Assembly (NCBI RefSeq): GCF_019976975.1
Contig: NZ_AP024630.1
Span: forward strand, 4,278,001 to 4,342,000
Reading direction: 5' to 3'
DNA: 64,000 nt
Origin: Arthrobacter sp. NtRootA1
Lineage (GTDB): Bacteria; Actinomycetota; Actinomycetes; Actinomycetales; Micrococcaceae
The position numbers and the translations under genes were made by a program. Below are positions 55,681 through 64,000 of the stretch, piece after piece. The notes under the pieces are model-generated. The model made no database searches. It saw only the letters and a list, made by a program, of their open reading frames with translations, and was not told the DNA's origin. Position 1 is the first letter of the stretch, and every line of letters begins with the position of its first letter.

Positions 55681-57330
55681 TTAGAGCAACTCGCCATCCT
55701 GCATTCCGTACCGGACCCAGCTACCCACCGAGCCGGCCGCGGCACAGCGATCGAACCACTCCCCCAGTGCGCGGTCGTGGCTCACGATGACCAGCGTCCC
55801 GGCGAAGCCTGCGAGCGCAGCTTCCAACTGCTCCACGAGCACTGGCGCAAGGTGGTTGGTGGGTTCGTCCACGATCATGGTGTCGTAACTGCCCAGAAGC
55901 AGTCTGGCCAAAGCGAGCCTGCGTTGCTGTCCGGCCGAGAGGCTGCCCACAGGAACATGAAATTCAGCAGGCCGAAACAAGCCCAGGCGCAGCAGGGCCT
56001 CGGCGTGTTCGTCGATGTTTCCGCCCAGTCCCGCGGCAAAAGCGGGAAGCAGCCGAAGGCCTGGACGGGGCGGTACGTCGAGTTCCTGTTGCAGGTACCC
56101 CACCGTGCCCTGAACGGCCACGGTCCCGGCTGCTGGCTCCAGCGTCCCGGCCAACACAGAAACCAGCGTTGATTTTCCTGCACCGTTGGGACCGGTGATG
56201 AGGACCTTTTCCCCGGTTTCGACGCGGAAGTCCGTTGGTTTGAGGCGCCCGGGCACGCTAATGCCGTGTGCTTCGATGGCCGGTCCAGCAGCTTCCTCCA
56301 GCTGAACGTCAAGTTGCGCGGCTAGCTTCAGCGGCACGGGTGGCCGGTCAATGGGGTTCTCTTCGAGCCGTCGCAGGCGTTCCTGGGCGTTGCGAACTTT
56401 GCTGGTGGCTGCGCGCTGCCAGGTGCCCTTTTTGAAGCCGGTGGCAAATTTGTCGTTGTCGCGCACTCTGCCATAGCCCATGCCGCCCGAAACCGTGGCG
56501 GCCTGGAACCTCTCAGCGGCCATGGCGTCGAGCCATTCCTCGTATTGCTGCACCCAACGGGCTCGCTGGGCGGCTTTCTCGCGCAGGTAACCTTCGTAAC
56601 CATTGCCGTACCGATTGACCGAACGGCGTTCAGCGTCGACTTCGATGACGGTGCTGGCTACCTTCCGCAGCAAGACACGGTCGTGCGAAACCACCACAAC
56701 GGTCCCTCGGTGCGCAGCCAACCTCGACTCCAGCCACGCCGTGCCGTTGGCGTCCAGGTGGTTGGTGGGCTCGTCAAGGAGCAGGGCTTCGGCGGGATCG
56801 GCCAGTAGGCACGCAAGGGCCACGCGCTCCTGCTCGCCGCCGGACAAAGATCCAAGCGTTCGACGCCGGTCCAAGCCTCCCAGCCCCAGCCGGTCCAGCG
56901 CTGCTTCCACCCGGGATTCGGCGGCATACCCCTCACGGAGTTGGTACTGGGTCTGCAGGCTTCCATAGCGTTCCAAGGTTTCGGAGTCGGCATCCGCAAG
57001 GTCCCGCTCCAGTTCAGTGATGCTGGCCTCGAGCGCCCGCAACGCAGTAAGCGACGCGTCAATGGCGTCCCCCACAGTGAGCGAGGCCGGAAGTCCGTGT
57101 GTCTGGGCGAGATAACCCACGCGATAGCCGGCATTGCCCACCAAACCTGCCGTGCCGTCGTCGGGCGTTTCTACGCCGGCCAGCAAGCGGAGAAGGGTGG
57201 ATTTGCCCGCCCCGTTTTCTCCGACAATGGCAACGTGCTCGCCGTGATCGATGGTGAGATCAGCGCCGTGGAAAAGTTCGCGGTCCCCGTAGCCATGGGA
57301 AACGCCGGAAAGGTGAAGGTGGTCAGTCAA
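55681..57330 (-). CDS. ABC-F family ATPase
   Basis: 549 aa from TTG 57330 (GAGGAC upstream); GTG/ATG 57345 is an alternative. Two ABC domains with Walker A GENGAGKST and GPNGAGKST, signatures LSGGEQERVA and LSAGQQRRLA, and DEPTNHLDANG and DEPTNHLAP. No membrane domain. ABC-F proteins act on the ribosome, some giving macrolide/lincosamide/pleuromutilin-type resistance. The linker between domains is basic with several Trp, as in ribosome-binding members. Confidence 0.9.
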   Translation of the reverse strand: MTDHLHLSGVSHGYGDRELFHGADLTIDHGEHVAIVGENGAGKSTLLRLLAGVETPDDGTAGLVGNAGYRVGYLAQTHGLPASLTVGDAIDASLTALRALEASITELERDLADADSETLERYGSLQTQYQLREGYAAESRVEAALDRLGLGGLDRRRTLGSLSGGEQERVALACLLADPAEALLLDEPTNHLDANGTAWLESRLAAHRGTVVVVSHDRVLLRKVASTVIEVDAERRSVNRYGNGYEGYLREKAAQRARWVQQYEEWLDAMAAERFQAATVSGGMGYGRVRDNDKFATGFKKGTWQRAATSKVRNAQERLRRLEENPIDRPPVPLKLAAQLDVQLEEAAGPAIEAHGISVPGRLKPTDFRVETGEKVLITGPNGAGKSTLVSVLAGTLEPAAGTVAVQGTVGYLQQELDVPPRPGLRLLPAFAAGLGGNIDEHAEALLRLGLFRPAEFHVPVGSLSAGQQRRLALARLLLGSYDTMIVDEPTNHLAPVLVEQLEAALAGFAGTLVIVSHDRALGEWFDRCAAAGSVGSWVRYGMQDGELL

Positions 57331-57494
57331 GAGGTGTCCTCGCAAAGTCCGCAGTGAATGGCAGGAAACCGCTTGGGGTACTGCCGTTGTGGGGTACTGG
57401 GGATGCAGCCGGATGGAAGGGCTGCTCTCAAGACTTCATCGCTCCAGACTGCCCGGCGAACGCTTGCACGTCAAGAACAGGCGCCCGTCAAGTG

Positions 57495-58358
57495 TCAGGC
57501 CGCGGCCACCGCCCGCTTGCGCCGGGCCTTCGCCAGGCGCGTACCAATTAGTCCTTGCCTGGGACTGAACAGATAGACGACGGCGAACACGGCGCCTTGG
57601 GTGACCACCACCATGGCACCTGATGCCGTGTCCAGGTAGTAGCTGAGGTAGATGCCGGTCATGGAGCACACTACCGAGATGACAGGGGCGATCAGCAGCA
57701 TCCGGGAGAACCGGTCCGTCAGCAGGTGCGCGGTGGCGCCGGGAATGATCAGCATGGCCACCACCAGCACCACGCCCACGGTTTGCAAAGCCACCACGGA
57801 TGTCAGCGCCAGCAGGCCGAGCAGCAGGGCTCCAAGCCGCCGGGGCGACAGGCCAATGGCGTGGGCATGCGTGGGATCGAACGCGTAGAGCGTGAGGTCC
57901 CGGCGCTTGAGGATCAGGATTGCGAAAGCCACTACGCCAAGGACCACAACCTGGATGAGGTCAGGGACGCTGACGCCCAGCAGGTTGCCGAAGATGATGT
58001 GGTTCAGGTCGGTCTGGCTCGGCGTTACGGAGATCAGCACCAGGCCCAGCGCAAAGAGCGAAGTAAACACGATGCCGATGGCCGCATCTTCCTTGACCCG
58101 GCTCGTGTTCCGCACCACCCCAATCAACGTCACCGCGATCAGGGCGAACACCAACGCACCGAGTGCGAAAGGCGCACCCACAATGTAGGCGAGCACGACG
58201 CCGGGAAGCACCGCGTGCGATACGGCGTCGCCCATGAGGGACCAGCCGATCAGAACGAGCCAGCAGCTAAGGACGGCGCAAACGACGGCGGCGATCGCCG
58301 TGGTGGCAAGCGCGCGCACCATGAAGTCGTAGCTCAATGGTTCAAGCAGGAATTCCAC
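57495..58358 (-). CDS. ABC-3 metal transporter permease (Mn/Zn)
   Basis: 287 aa with about eight membrane helices and the ABC-3 core LVLIGWSLMGDAVSHAVLPG, plus the central TLYAFDPTHAHAIGLSPRR loop. Last gene of a three-gene importer, 3 bp after the ATPase gene. The ends TRLAKARRKRAVAAA are basic cytosolic tail. Confidence 0.92.
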   Translation of the reverse strand: MEFLLEPLSYDFMVRALATTAIAAVVCAVLSCWLVLIGWSLMGDAVSHAVLPGVVLAYIVGAPFALGALVFALIAVTLIGVVRNTSRVKEDAAIGIVFTSLFALGLVLISVTPSQTDLNHIIFGNLLGVSVPDLIQVVVLGVVAFAILILKRRDLTLYAFDPTHAHAIGLSPRRLGALLLGLLALTSVVALQTVGVVLVVAMLIIPGATAHLLTDRFSRMLLIAPVISVVCSMTGIYLSYYLDTASGAMVVVTQGAVFAVVYLFSPRQGLIGTRLAKARRKRAVAAA

Positions 58359-58361
58359 GGC

Positions 58362-59096
58362 TTAGCCCCTGTTCATGACGTCGAGGCCGAATGCCATGGC
58401 CAGATTTTCGGGTTGCAGCACCACGTCCGGGCTGCCATGCATCAGCACCTTCCGCATCAGGAGCACGGCTTCGTCGCAGAGCTGCGGCAGCGCGTGGAGG
58501 TCGTGGGTGGAGATGAGGATGGTGGCGCCGTCAGCGGCAAGTTCGCGCAACAGCCTGGTAATAGTGGCTTCGGACCGCTTGTCCACTCCGGCGAAGGGTT
58601 CATCCAGGAGCATCATGGTGGCCCCTTGGGCGATGCCGCGGGCTACGAAGGCACGCTTCTTCTGCCCGCCGGACAGCTGGCCAATTTGGCGGTCGGCAAA
58701 CTCGCCAAGCTCCACCCGTTCCAGGGCCTGTTCGACGGCGTCCCTGTCTGCCTTCCGTGGACGGCGGGTGAAACCGAGGTGCCCATAACGGCCCATCATC
58801 ACTACGTCCCGGACGGACAAGGGGAAGGCCCAGTCCACATCCTCGCTTTGCGGGACGTAGCCGATGCCGGCCTCTTTTCGGGTCTTCATGGGCGGGTGAC
58901 CGTTGATGAGGACCCTGCCTGAATCGGGCTTGACCATACCCATGATGGTCTTGAACAGGGTGGATTTGCCCGAGCCGTTCATGCCGACCAAACCGCAGAT
59001 TCTGGAGTGGTCCAGGGTGAGGGATGCGGAGTCCAGCGCCAGCACCTCGCCGTAGTGGACAGTGACATTCTCAACGACGATCGCGGGACTGGTCAT
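58362..59096 (-). CDS. ABC transporter ATP-binding protein (Mn/Zn)
   Basis: 244 aa with Walker A GMNGSGKST, Q-loop PQSEDVDW, signature LSGGQKKR, Walker B MMLLDEP and switch His in STHDL. The signature and length fit MntB/SitB-type ATPases. ATG overlaps the binding-protein stop by 4 bp. Confidence 0.93.
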   Translation of the reverse strand: MTSPAIVVENVTVHYGEVLALDSASLTLDHSRICGLVGMNGSGKSTLFKTIMGMVKPDSGRVLINGHPPMKTRKEAGIGYVPQSEDVDWAFPLSVRDVVMMGRYGHLGFTRRPRKADRDAVEQALERVELGEFADRQIGQLSGGQKKRAFVARGIAQGATMMLLDEPFAGVDKRSEATITRLLRELAADGATILISTHDLHALPQLCDEAVLLMRKVLMHGSPDVVLQPENLAMAFGLDVMNRG

Positions 59097-60037
59097 GACG
59101 CTCCTCCTGCCAGTGCTGTGGTGATGGTTTTCGCATCGTGGCGGATAAGGTCCAAATACGTGGGAACAGGACCGTCTGCTTCTGATAGCGAGTCCACGTA
59201 GAGGACGCCACCGAATGCGGCCCCGGTAGCACCGACGACTTGGCGCATGGGGGCATCGGAGACGGTGGATTCGCAGAACACGGCAGGCACCTGGTTGTCC
59301 TTGACGAATTCGATGGCCCGCGCAATCTGCTGGGGCGTGGCCTGCTGCTCCGCGTTCACGGCCCAGATGTAGACCTCTTTGAGTCCGGCATCCCGGGCGA
59401 GGTATGAGAATGCACCCTCGCAGGTCACCAGCGCCCGGTGTGCTTCCGGCAGCACGGAGAGCTTGGAGACCATCTCATCCTGGACGGTCTGCAGTTTGGC
59501 GTTGTAAGCCTTGGCATTGGCTTCAAACTCGCTGGCGTGGGCCGGGTCCAGCTTGGCGAAAGCCTTGGCCATGTTGTTGGCGTAGATCTGGACGTTGCTG
59601 GGGGACATCCATGCGTGCGGGTTCGGTTTGCCCTGGTAGGAGTCTTCTGCGATGGGCATGACCTTCACGCCGTCGCTCACCACGGCGTGGGGCACATCGA
59701 GCCCCTCCACGAATTGGGAGAACCATGCTTCAAGGTTCAGACCGTTATCCAGGATGAGGTCGGCCTGGGCAGCCTTGCGAATGTCTCCGGGAGTGGGCTC
59801 GTAGCCGTGGATTTCGGCCCCGGCCTTGGTGATGGATTCCACCCGGAGCTTGTCACCGGCGACGTTTTTGGCGACGTCGGCCAACACGGTAAAGGTGGTC
59901 AGGACAACGGGCTTGTCATCACCTCCGGCGGAGGAATTCCCTCCGCAAGCGGAGACCCCGAGCACCAGAGCGGATGCGGTCAGTAGGGCAGCGAATCGGC
60001 GGACAACTTTGGCGCACCGAAACGAAATGTTAGGCAT
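59093..60037 (-). CDS. Metal ABC transporter substrate-binding lipoprotein (Mn/Zn)
   Basis: 314 aa from ATG 60037. Lipobox LGVSACGG; cluster A-1 features include metal ligands in EIHGYEPTPGD and NPHAWMSP, with further Glu/Asp in CEGAF. Captures Mn(II) or Zn(II) for the permease downstream. The start is striking: a 14-bp MntR/DtxR-like box covers it, and a -10 element lies only 7 bp away, so the mRNA appears leaderless. Confidence 0.92.
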   Translation of the reverse strand: MPNISFRCAKVVRRFAALLTASALVLGVSACGGNSSAGGDDKPVVLTTFTVLADVAKNVAGDKLRVESITKAGAEIHGYEPTPGDIRKAAQADLILDNGLNLEAWFSQFVEGLDVPHAVVSDGVKVMPIAEDSYQGKPNPHAWMSPSNVQIYANNMAKAFAKLDPAHASEFEANAKAYNAKLQTVQDEMVSKLSVLPEAHRALVTCEGAFSYLARDAGLKEVYIWAVNAEQQATPQQIARAIEFVKDNQVPAVFCESTVSDAPMRQVVGATGAAFGGVLYVDSLSEADGPVPTYLDLIRHDAKTITTALAGGAS

Positions 60038-60043
60038 ACCGAA
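60030..60043. promoter_or_regulatory. MntR/DtxR-type box covering the metal-importer start
   Basis: TTAGGCATACCGAA, a near-palindrome (revcomp TTCGGTATGCCTAA) similar to DtxR/MntR-family boxes. It overlaps the start codon (60037-60035). Metal-loaded repressor here would block transcription start directly. Confidence 0.65.
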
Positions 60044-60044
60044 A

Positions 60045-60073
60045 ATTGTAGCGAAGCGGGGGCCACCCAGCAA
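60045..60073 (-). promoter_or_regulatory. Promoter of the metal importer, likely leaderless
   Basis: On the minus strand TTGCTG (60073-60068), 17 bp, then TACAAT (60050-60045). The ATG begins 7 bp beyond the -10, where transcription should start, and there is no ribosome-binding site. Confidence 0.65.
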
Positions 60074-60088
60074 AGATAGTCTGGTCAT

Positions 60089-60817
60089 ATGGGCACCATT
60101 TCGACGCGGGCGAGGCTTTACCGATTCAATGCCTTGGACGCCGTGGCCGTGGCCGCCTACGTGGGTTTCACGGTCTACTTCACGTTTGCGGGCGAATCGG
60201 TGGAGCGAATGATGCTCCAGCTTTTTTCTGACCCTGCCACCGCCTCATATGCCGTTAATGCGCTCTTTTATGCCGCCGTCGGGGTCTTTGCCTTGGCGTC
60301 CGCTTGGCGCATAGTTGGCCGCGACGTCAAGATCCTGGGTACCCGCCCTTGGTTCACTCTTGGCATGGTGCCCCTTGCGGTGGTGGTCATGCTGATCATC
60401 ACGGCTCTCCTGGTTGGGGCGCTCGGTACGGCGCAGACTTCCGAAAACCAGTTGGGCATCCAAGGCCTCCTGCAGCGTGTGCCGGCTTGGCTCATGGTGC
60501 CCCTGCTGGTGGTTCTGGGGCCATTCGTGGAGGAGTACTTGTTCCGGCACCTACTGATCGGCAAGTTGTCGCAGTACGTGAACATTTGGATCTGCTGTGC
60601 CATTTCGGTAGGAGTTTTCGCGTCGATCCATGTTGTGGGCAGGGAGGGGTTGGTGTTGTCCGCCCTTGCGCCGTATCTCGGCATGGCCCTTGTGCTGGTG
60701 GCGGTCTATGTGTGGACGGGAAAGAACCTGATGTTCTCCTACTTCGTCCATGCGGCCAAGAACCTCCTGGCCGTGGTTCTCATATATGCGATCCCGCCGG
60801 ACTTCCTCCCCCACTAG
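60089..60817 (+). CDS. CPBP family intramembrane glutamic endopeptidase
   Basis: 242 aa with about seven helices. Motifs: EEYLFRHLL (EExxxR), FASIHV and SYFVHAAKNLL, the three conserved motifs of CAAX/bacteriocin-processing (CPBP) proteases. Substrate unknown. Divergent from the metal importer; the 51-bp gap between starts is nearly all regulatory. Confidence 0.9.
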   Translation: MGTISTRARLYRFNALDAVAVAAYVGFTVYFTFAGESVERMMLQLFSDPATASYAVNALFYAAVGVFALASAWRIVGRDVKILGTRPWFTLGMVPLAVVVMLIITALLVGALGTAQTSENQLGIQGLLQRVPAWLMVPLLVVLGPFVEEYLFRHLLIGKLSQYVNIWICCAISVGVFASIHVVGREGLVLSALAPYLGMALVLVAVYVWTGKNLMFSYFVHAAKNLLAVVLIYAIPPDFLPH

Positions 60818-60884
60818 GCAAGACGGGACCTGCCGCCAAGACCACGAGTTCTGCATCAGCCAAGGCCATTACTAGACTCGGACT

Positions 60885-61835
60885 GTGAACAACCAACTCC
60901 CTGCCAAGGTTTCCGACATCTTTGACCCCTCGCGCTGGCGTACCGTTTCCGGCTTCGACGACTTCAAGGACATGACGTACCACCGGCAGGTTGAGCGTTC
61001 CGCAGACGGCACAGTCAAGGACCTCCCCACTGTCCGCATCGCCTTCAACCGCCCCGAGGTCCGCAATGCGTTCCGTCCGGGCACTGTGGACGAGCTGTAC
61101 CGGGCCATGGATCACGCCCGCATGACTCCGGACGTCGCCACAGTGCTGCTCACCGGCAACGGACCGTCGGAAAAGGACGGCGGGCACTCGTTCTGCTCGG
61201 GCGGCGACCAGCGGATCCGCGGCAGGGACGGCTACCGCTACGCCGAAGGCGACACCCAGGAAACCATCGATCCCGCCCGGGCAGGCCGCCTCCACATCCT
61301 GGAAGTCCAGCGCCTGATGCGGACCATGCCCAAGGTGGTCATCGCCGTCGTCAATGGTTGGGCGGCCGGCGGCGGACATTCCCTCCACGTGGTCAGCGAC
61401 CTCACCATCGCCTCGCGCGAACATGGCAAGTTCAAGCAGACTGACGCCACGGTGGGAAGTTTCGACGCCGGATATGGCTCTGCGCTGCTGGCCCGCCAGA
61501 TAGGGCAGAAAGCCGCGAGGGAGATCTTCTTCCTGGCCCGCGAATACTCGGCGGAGGACATGGTGAAGATGGGAGCCGTGAACGAGGCCGTGGACCACGC
61601 GCGGCTGGAGGAAGTCGCGCTGGAGTACGCGGCTGATATCGCCCGCCAGTCCCCCCAGGCCATCCGCATGCTGAAGTTCGCCTTCAACCTGGCCGACGAC
61701 GGCCTTGCCGGGCAGCAGGTCTTCGCCGGTGAAGCCACGCGGCTGGCCTACATGACGGACGAGGCCGTGGAGGGCAAGGAAGCCTTCCTCCAGAAACGCG
61801 ACCCCGACTGGTCCAACTTCCCCTACTACTTCTAG
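60885..61835 (+). CDS. menB: 1,4-dihydroxy-2-naphthoyl-CoA synthase MenB
   Basis: 316 aa from GTG 60885. Crotonase fold: FNRPEVRNAFRPGTVDELYR, FCSGGDQRIRG and NGWAAGGGHSLHVVSDL, with the MenB C-terminal FLQKRDPDWSNFPYYF. Closes the naphthoquinol ring from o-succinylbenzoyl-CoA in menaquinone synthesis. About 30 residues longer than E. coli MenB at its N-terminus. Nine bp before menE. Confidence 0.95.
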   Translation: MNNQLPAKVSDIFDPSRWRTVSGFDDFKDMTYHRQVERSADGTVKDLPTVRIAFNRPEVRNAFRPGTVDELYRAMDHARMTPDVATVLLTGNGPSEKDGGHSFCSGGDQRIRGRDGYRYAEGDTQETIDPARAGRLHILEVQRLMRTMPKVVIAVVNGWAAGGGHSLHVVSDLTIASREHGKFKQTDATVGSFDAGYGSALLARQIGQKAAREIFFLAREYSAEDMVKMGAVNEAVDHARLEEVALEYAADIARQSPQAIRMLKFAFNLADDGLAGQQVFAGEATRLAYMTDEAVEGKEAFLQKRDPDWSNFPYYF

Positions 61836-61844
61836 GACTCCCCC

Positions 61845-62984
61845 GTGGACATCGATCCCGTACTCAAAGCCCTGGCCGCTGCCCTGCATGGCGAGGGTCC
61901 CGCCGTCGAAATTGTGGTTCACCAGGACGGCCAGCCGGAAGCAGTCCCGGTAGAGACCGGCGTGGAAGAAGCCGCAGTGGTGGTCCGAACCTCCGGCTCC
62001 ACCGGCACGCCAAAAGCGACTGTCCTCACTGTGGATGCCTTGGCGGCGTCCTCTGTGGCGACGGCAATGGCATTGCGCGGCGAAGGCCAATGGTTGCTGG
62101 CGCTCCCCTTGCAGTATGTGGCCGGTGTCCAGGTCCTGGTTCGCTCCCTCTACGCTGGGACGCGGCCCTGGGTGATGGACCAGTCAAACGGCTTCACGCC
62201 TGAGGCATTCACAGCTGCGGCCGAGGAACTGACGGACAAGATCCGCTTTACGTCGCTGGTCCCCACCCAGCTGCAGCGGCTCCTGGACTCCCCCGCACCG
62301 GAGACCCTTGCCGTGTTGCGCCGCTTCAATACGATCCTGCTGGGCGGCGCGCCGGCGTCGGATGAGCTGCTGGCAAACGCCCAGGCGGAAGGGCTGCACG
62401 TGGTCACCACCTACGGCTCAGCCGAGACGTGCGGCGGGTGCGTGTACGACGGCGAGCCGCTGGACGGCGTCGAGGTCCGCATCGGTGAGGGCGAACTGGA
62501 AGGCCGCATCCTGCTGGGCGGCGACACCGTGGCGGGGGGCTACCTTGACGCCCCGCGGGCCACAAATGCCGCGTTCCTCGAGGAGGACGGCGTCCGTTGG
62601 TACGTCACCGGCGACCTCGGGGAAGTTACCGACGACGGCAAGCTCACCGTCCTGGGCCGGGCCGACGACGTCATCATCACCGGGGGCCTGAAGGCCTCCG
62701 CCGGATATATCCAAAGCAAACTGGAAGAGCTCGACGGCGTCACCGCGGCTTTCGTCGCGGGTGTCCCGTCGCGTGAATGGGGCCAGGCCGTGGCAGCGTA
62801 CGTGGCCATGACTGATCCCTCGCCGGAAGAGCTGAAGGGATTCACGGCCCGCCACGAAGCAGCGTTGGGGGTTTTGGCCCCCAAGACTGTGGTTGCCGAG
62901 AAAGACTTGCTCATGCTGCCAAACGGAAAACCTGACCGGCTGGCCATGATCGAACAGCTTTCCGCCGCGCATCAGGGACAATAG
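61845..62984 (+). CDS. menE: O-succinylbenzoate-CoA ligase MenE
   Basis: 379 aa from GTG 61845. AMP-forming ligase: RTSGSTGTPKATVLT (~residues 50-64), TTYGSAETCGG and the hinge GRADDVIITGG. Shorter than the ~450-aa E. coli enzyme, like other actinobacterial MenE. Makes o-succinylbenzoyl-CoA for MenB. Middle gene of menB-menE-menA. Confidence 0.93.
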   Translation: MDIDPVLKALAAALHGEGPAVEIVVHQDGQPEAVPVETGVEEAAVVVRTSGSTGTPKATVLTVDALAASSVATAMALRGEGQWLLALPLQYVAGVQVLVRSLYAGTRPWVMDQSNGFTPEAFTAAAEELTDKIRFTSLVPTQLQRLLDSPAPETLAVLRRFNTILLGGAPASDELLANAQAEGLHVVTTYGSAETCGGCVYDGEPLDGVEVRIGEGELEGRILLGGDTVAGGYLDAPRATNAAFLEEDGVRWYVTGDLGEVTDDGKLTVLGRADDVIITGGLKASAGYIQSKLEELDGVTAAFVAGVPSREWGQAVAAYVAMTDPSPEELKGFTARHEAALGVLAPKTVVAEKDLLMLPNGKPDRLAMIEQLSAAHQGQ

Positions 62985-63044
62985 ACACGTTCTGCCCTCA
63001 TGACTCCGACCAAAGATCAACGCGAAATACACGAGGTACTACAC

Positions 63045-63926
63045 GTGGCGACAGCTGCACAATGGATTCAAGGAGCCCGGCTCCGCACACTGCCCGCGGC
63101 AATCGCGCCCGTACTGATCGGTTCGGCAGCGGCGTACGAGCTCCATGCTTTCCGGCTGCCGAATGCGATCCTGGCGGCGCTCGTGGCGCTTCTTCTCCAA
63201 GTGGGCGTCAACTATGCCAATGACTACTCGGACGGCATCCGCGGGACGGACGAGGACCGGGTGGGGCCGCTGCGCCTGGTTGGTTCCGGACTCGCCAAGC
63301 CCGAGCAAGTGAAGTGGGCGGCCTTCGGTCTGTTCGGCGCTGCCATGGTGTGCGGGTTGATCCTGGTCATCATCACCCAAACCTGGTGGCTGATCCTGGT
63401 GGGCCTCGGTTGCGTCCTGGCAGCTTGGGGCTACACGGGCGGCAAGAACCCTTACGGCTACCTTGGCTTGGGCGACGTCTTCGTTTTCGTGTTCTTCGGC
63501 CTGGTGGCAACGCTCGGCACAACCTACACCCAAGCCGGGCAGGTTAGCCTTGCAGCGGTCATCGGCGCGATCGGCACCGGACTCATCGCCTGCGCCCTGC
63601 TCATGGCCAACAATGTCCGGGATATTCCCACGGACACGGCGGCCGGAAAACGGACCTTGGCGGTGCGTCTTGGAGACAGGCATGCCCGCGAGAGCTACGT
63701 GTTGATGCTGGCCGTCGCCATCCTGCTGGTGATTGTTCTGGCACCCACCAAGCCATGGATGTTGATCGTTCTCCTGCTGATCCCCGCCTGCCTGATGCCT
63801 GCCTGGCTCATGGTCAACGGCAAGAAGCGCAAGAGCCTCATTCCCGTGCTCAAGCAGACCGGCCTGATCAACCTCGGCTACAGCCTGCTGTTCTCGCTCG
63901 GCCTGATCCTGAACCGCGGCTTCTAG
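63045..63926 (+). CDS. menA: 1,4-dihydroxy-2-naphthoate polyprenyltransferase MenA
   Basis: 293 aa from GTG 63045 (GAGG upstream); GTG/ATG-rich leader up to 63000 is an alternative. UbiA family with about eight helices, Asp-rich NYANDYSDGIRGTD near residue 60 and NNVRDIPTDTAAGKRT. Attaches the polyprenyl tail to 1,4-dihydroxy-2-naphthoate at the membrane. 60 bp after menE. Confidence 0.93.
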   Translation: MATAAQWIQGARLRTLPAAIAPVLIGSAAAYELHAFRLPNAILAALVALLLQVGVNYANDYSDGIRGTDEDRVGPLRLVGSGLAKPEQVKWAAFGLFGAAMVCGLILVIITQTWWLILVGLGCVLAAWGYTGGKNPYGYLGLGDVFVFVFFGLVATLGTTYTQAGQVSLAAVIGAIGTGLIACALLMANNVRDIPTDTAAGKRTLAVRLGDRHARESYVLMLAVAILLVIVLAPTKPWMLIVLLLIPACLMPAWLMVNGKKRKSLIPVLKQTGLINLGYSLLFSLGLILNRGF

Positions 63927-63932
63927 GTTTTC

Positions 63933-64000
63933 CTACTTGGAACCCGGGCGTTTGTCGTTGTTGACGGCGATGTCCGGGTTCTGCTCCACCAGGCCATCCT
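63933..64000 (-). CDS. C-terminal end of an unknown gene, partial
   Basis: Only 21 codons before a TAG stop (63935-63933) are in the window, ending in NNDKRPGSK. The gene runs off the right edge and is convergent to menA. A DUF4229-type membrane protein is often found here in Arthrobacter, but this piece is too short to confirm it. Confidence 0.4.
   Translation of the reverse strand, partial: DGLVEQNPDIAVNNDKRPGSK

Overview
The window is high-GC actinobacterial chromosome. Short overlapping operons, GTG starts, short menaquinone enzymes, a MsiK-type ABC sugar operon without its own ATPase, and a paa catabolon of the Micrococcales kind all suggest Arthrobacter sensu lato (Arthrobacter/Paenarthrobacter). 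This is inferred from gene content and protein sequence; no rRNA or tRNA gene is visible to confirm it. I see no phage, transposase, IS or CRISPR locus.

Layout. 1-4376: phenylacetyl-CoA epoxidase operon paaABCDE plus the start of paaG, on the minus strand. 4539-8150: low-molecular-weight phosphatase, membrane-anchored LysM/sortase-like protein, Tat-exported PhoD. 8292-12643: BarA-type hybrid kinase coupled to a REC-GGDEF cyclase. 12707-18667: oligopeptidase B, a candidate toxin-antitoxin pair, a TetR gene divergent from an internally duplicated SnoaL protein, a methyltransferase and a small unknown. 18907-23684: pseudo-receiver histidine kinase, a 57-aa secreted peptide carrying the hexapeptide IGWWPN twice, and a divergent TPR protein plus GGDEF-EAL operon. 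23741-26885: acetyltransferase, paaI, paaK, TetR regulator (PaaR). 26889-27715: a VOC gene bracketed by inverted arrays of a 32-bp repeat. 27770-33520: LacI-controlled MHS transporter, arylsulfatase and nucleoside hydrolase. 33534-35720: paaZ. 35775-36662: a tyrosine phosphatase gene bracketed by the same repeat family. 36710-44257: LacI-controlled ABC sugar / ThuA / double Gfo-Idh-MocA operon. 44267-46381: SGNH hydrolase, small membrane protein, acetyltransferase. 46404-49353: paaJ-paaF-paaH beta-oxidation operon. 49419-52139: pentapeptide protein, SRPBCC protein, amino-acid permease. 52352-55538: nirBD with an unknown leader gene. 55681-60073: ABC-F protein and Mn/Zn ABC importer. 60089-64000: CPBP protease and menB, menE, menA.

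How it fits together. Phenylacetate is activated by PaaK, epoxidised by PaaABCE (PaaD helps cofactor assembly), isomerised by PaaG, ring-opened and oxidised by PaaZ, and beta-oxidised by PaaF, PaaH and PaaJ, with PaaI as a thioesterase safeguard. These genes sit in four separate loci over about 49 kb. In front of each locus is a copy of the same 22-bp imperfect palindrome, so I infer one regulon controlled by the TetR gene next to paaK.

The strongest candidates for something undescribed are the secreted IGWWPN peptide facing a TPR/c-di-GMP operon, the 32-bp repeat arrays that bracket single genes, and the arylsulfatase-nucleoside hydrolase operon with twin LacI operators.
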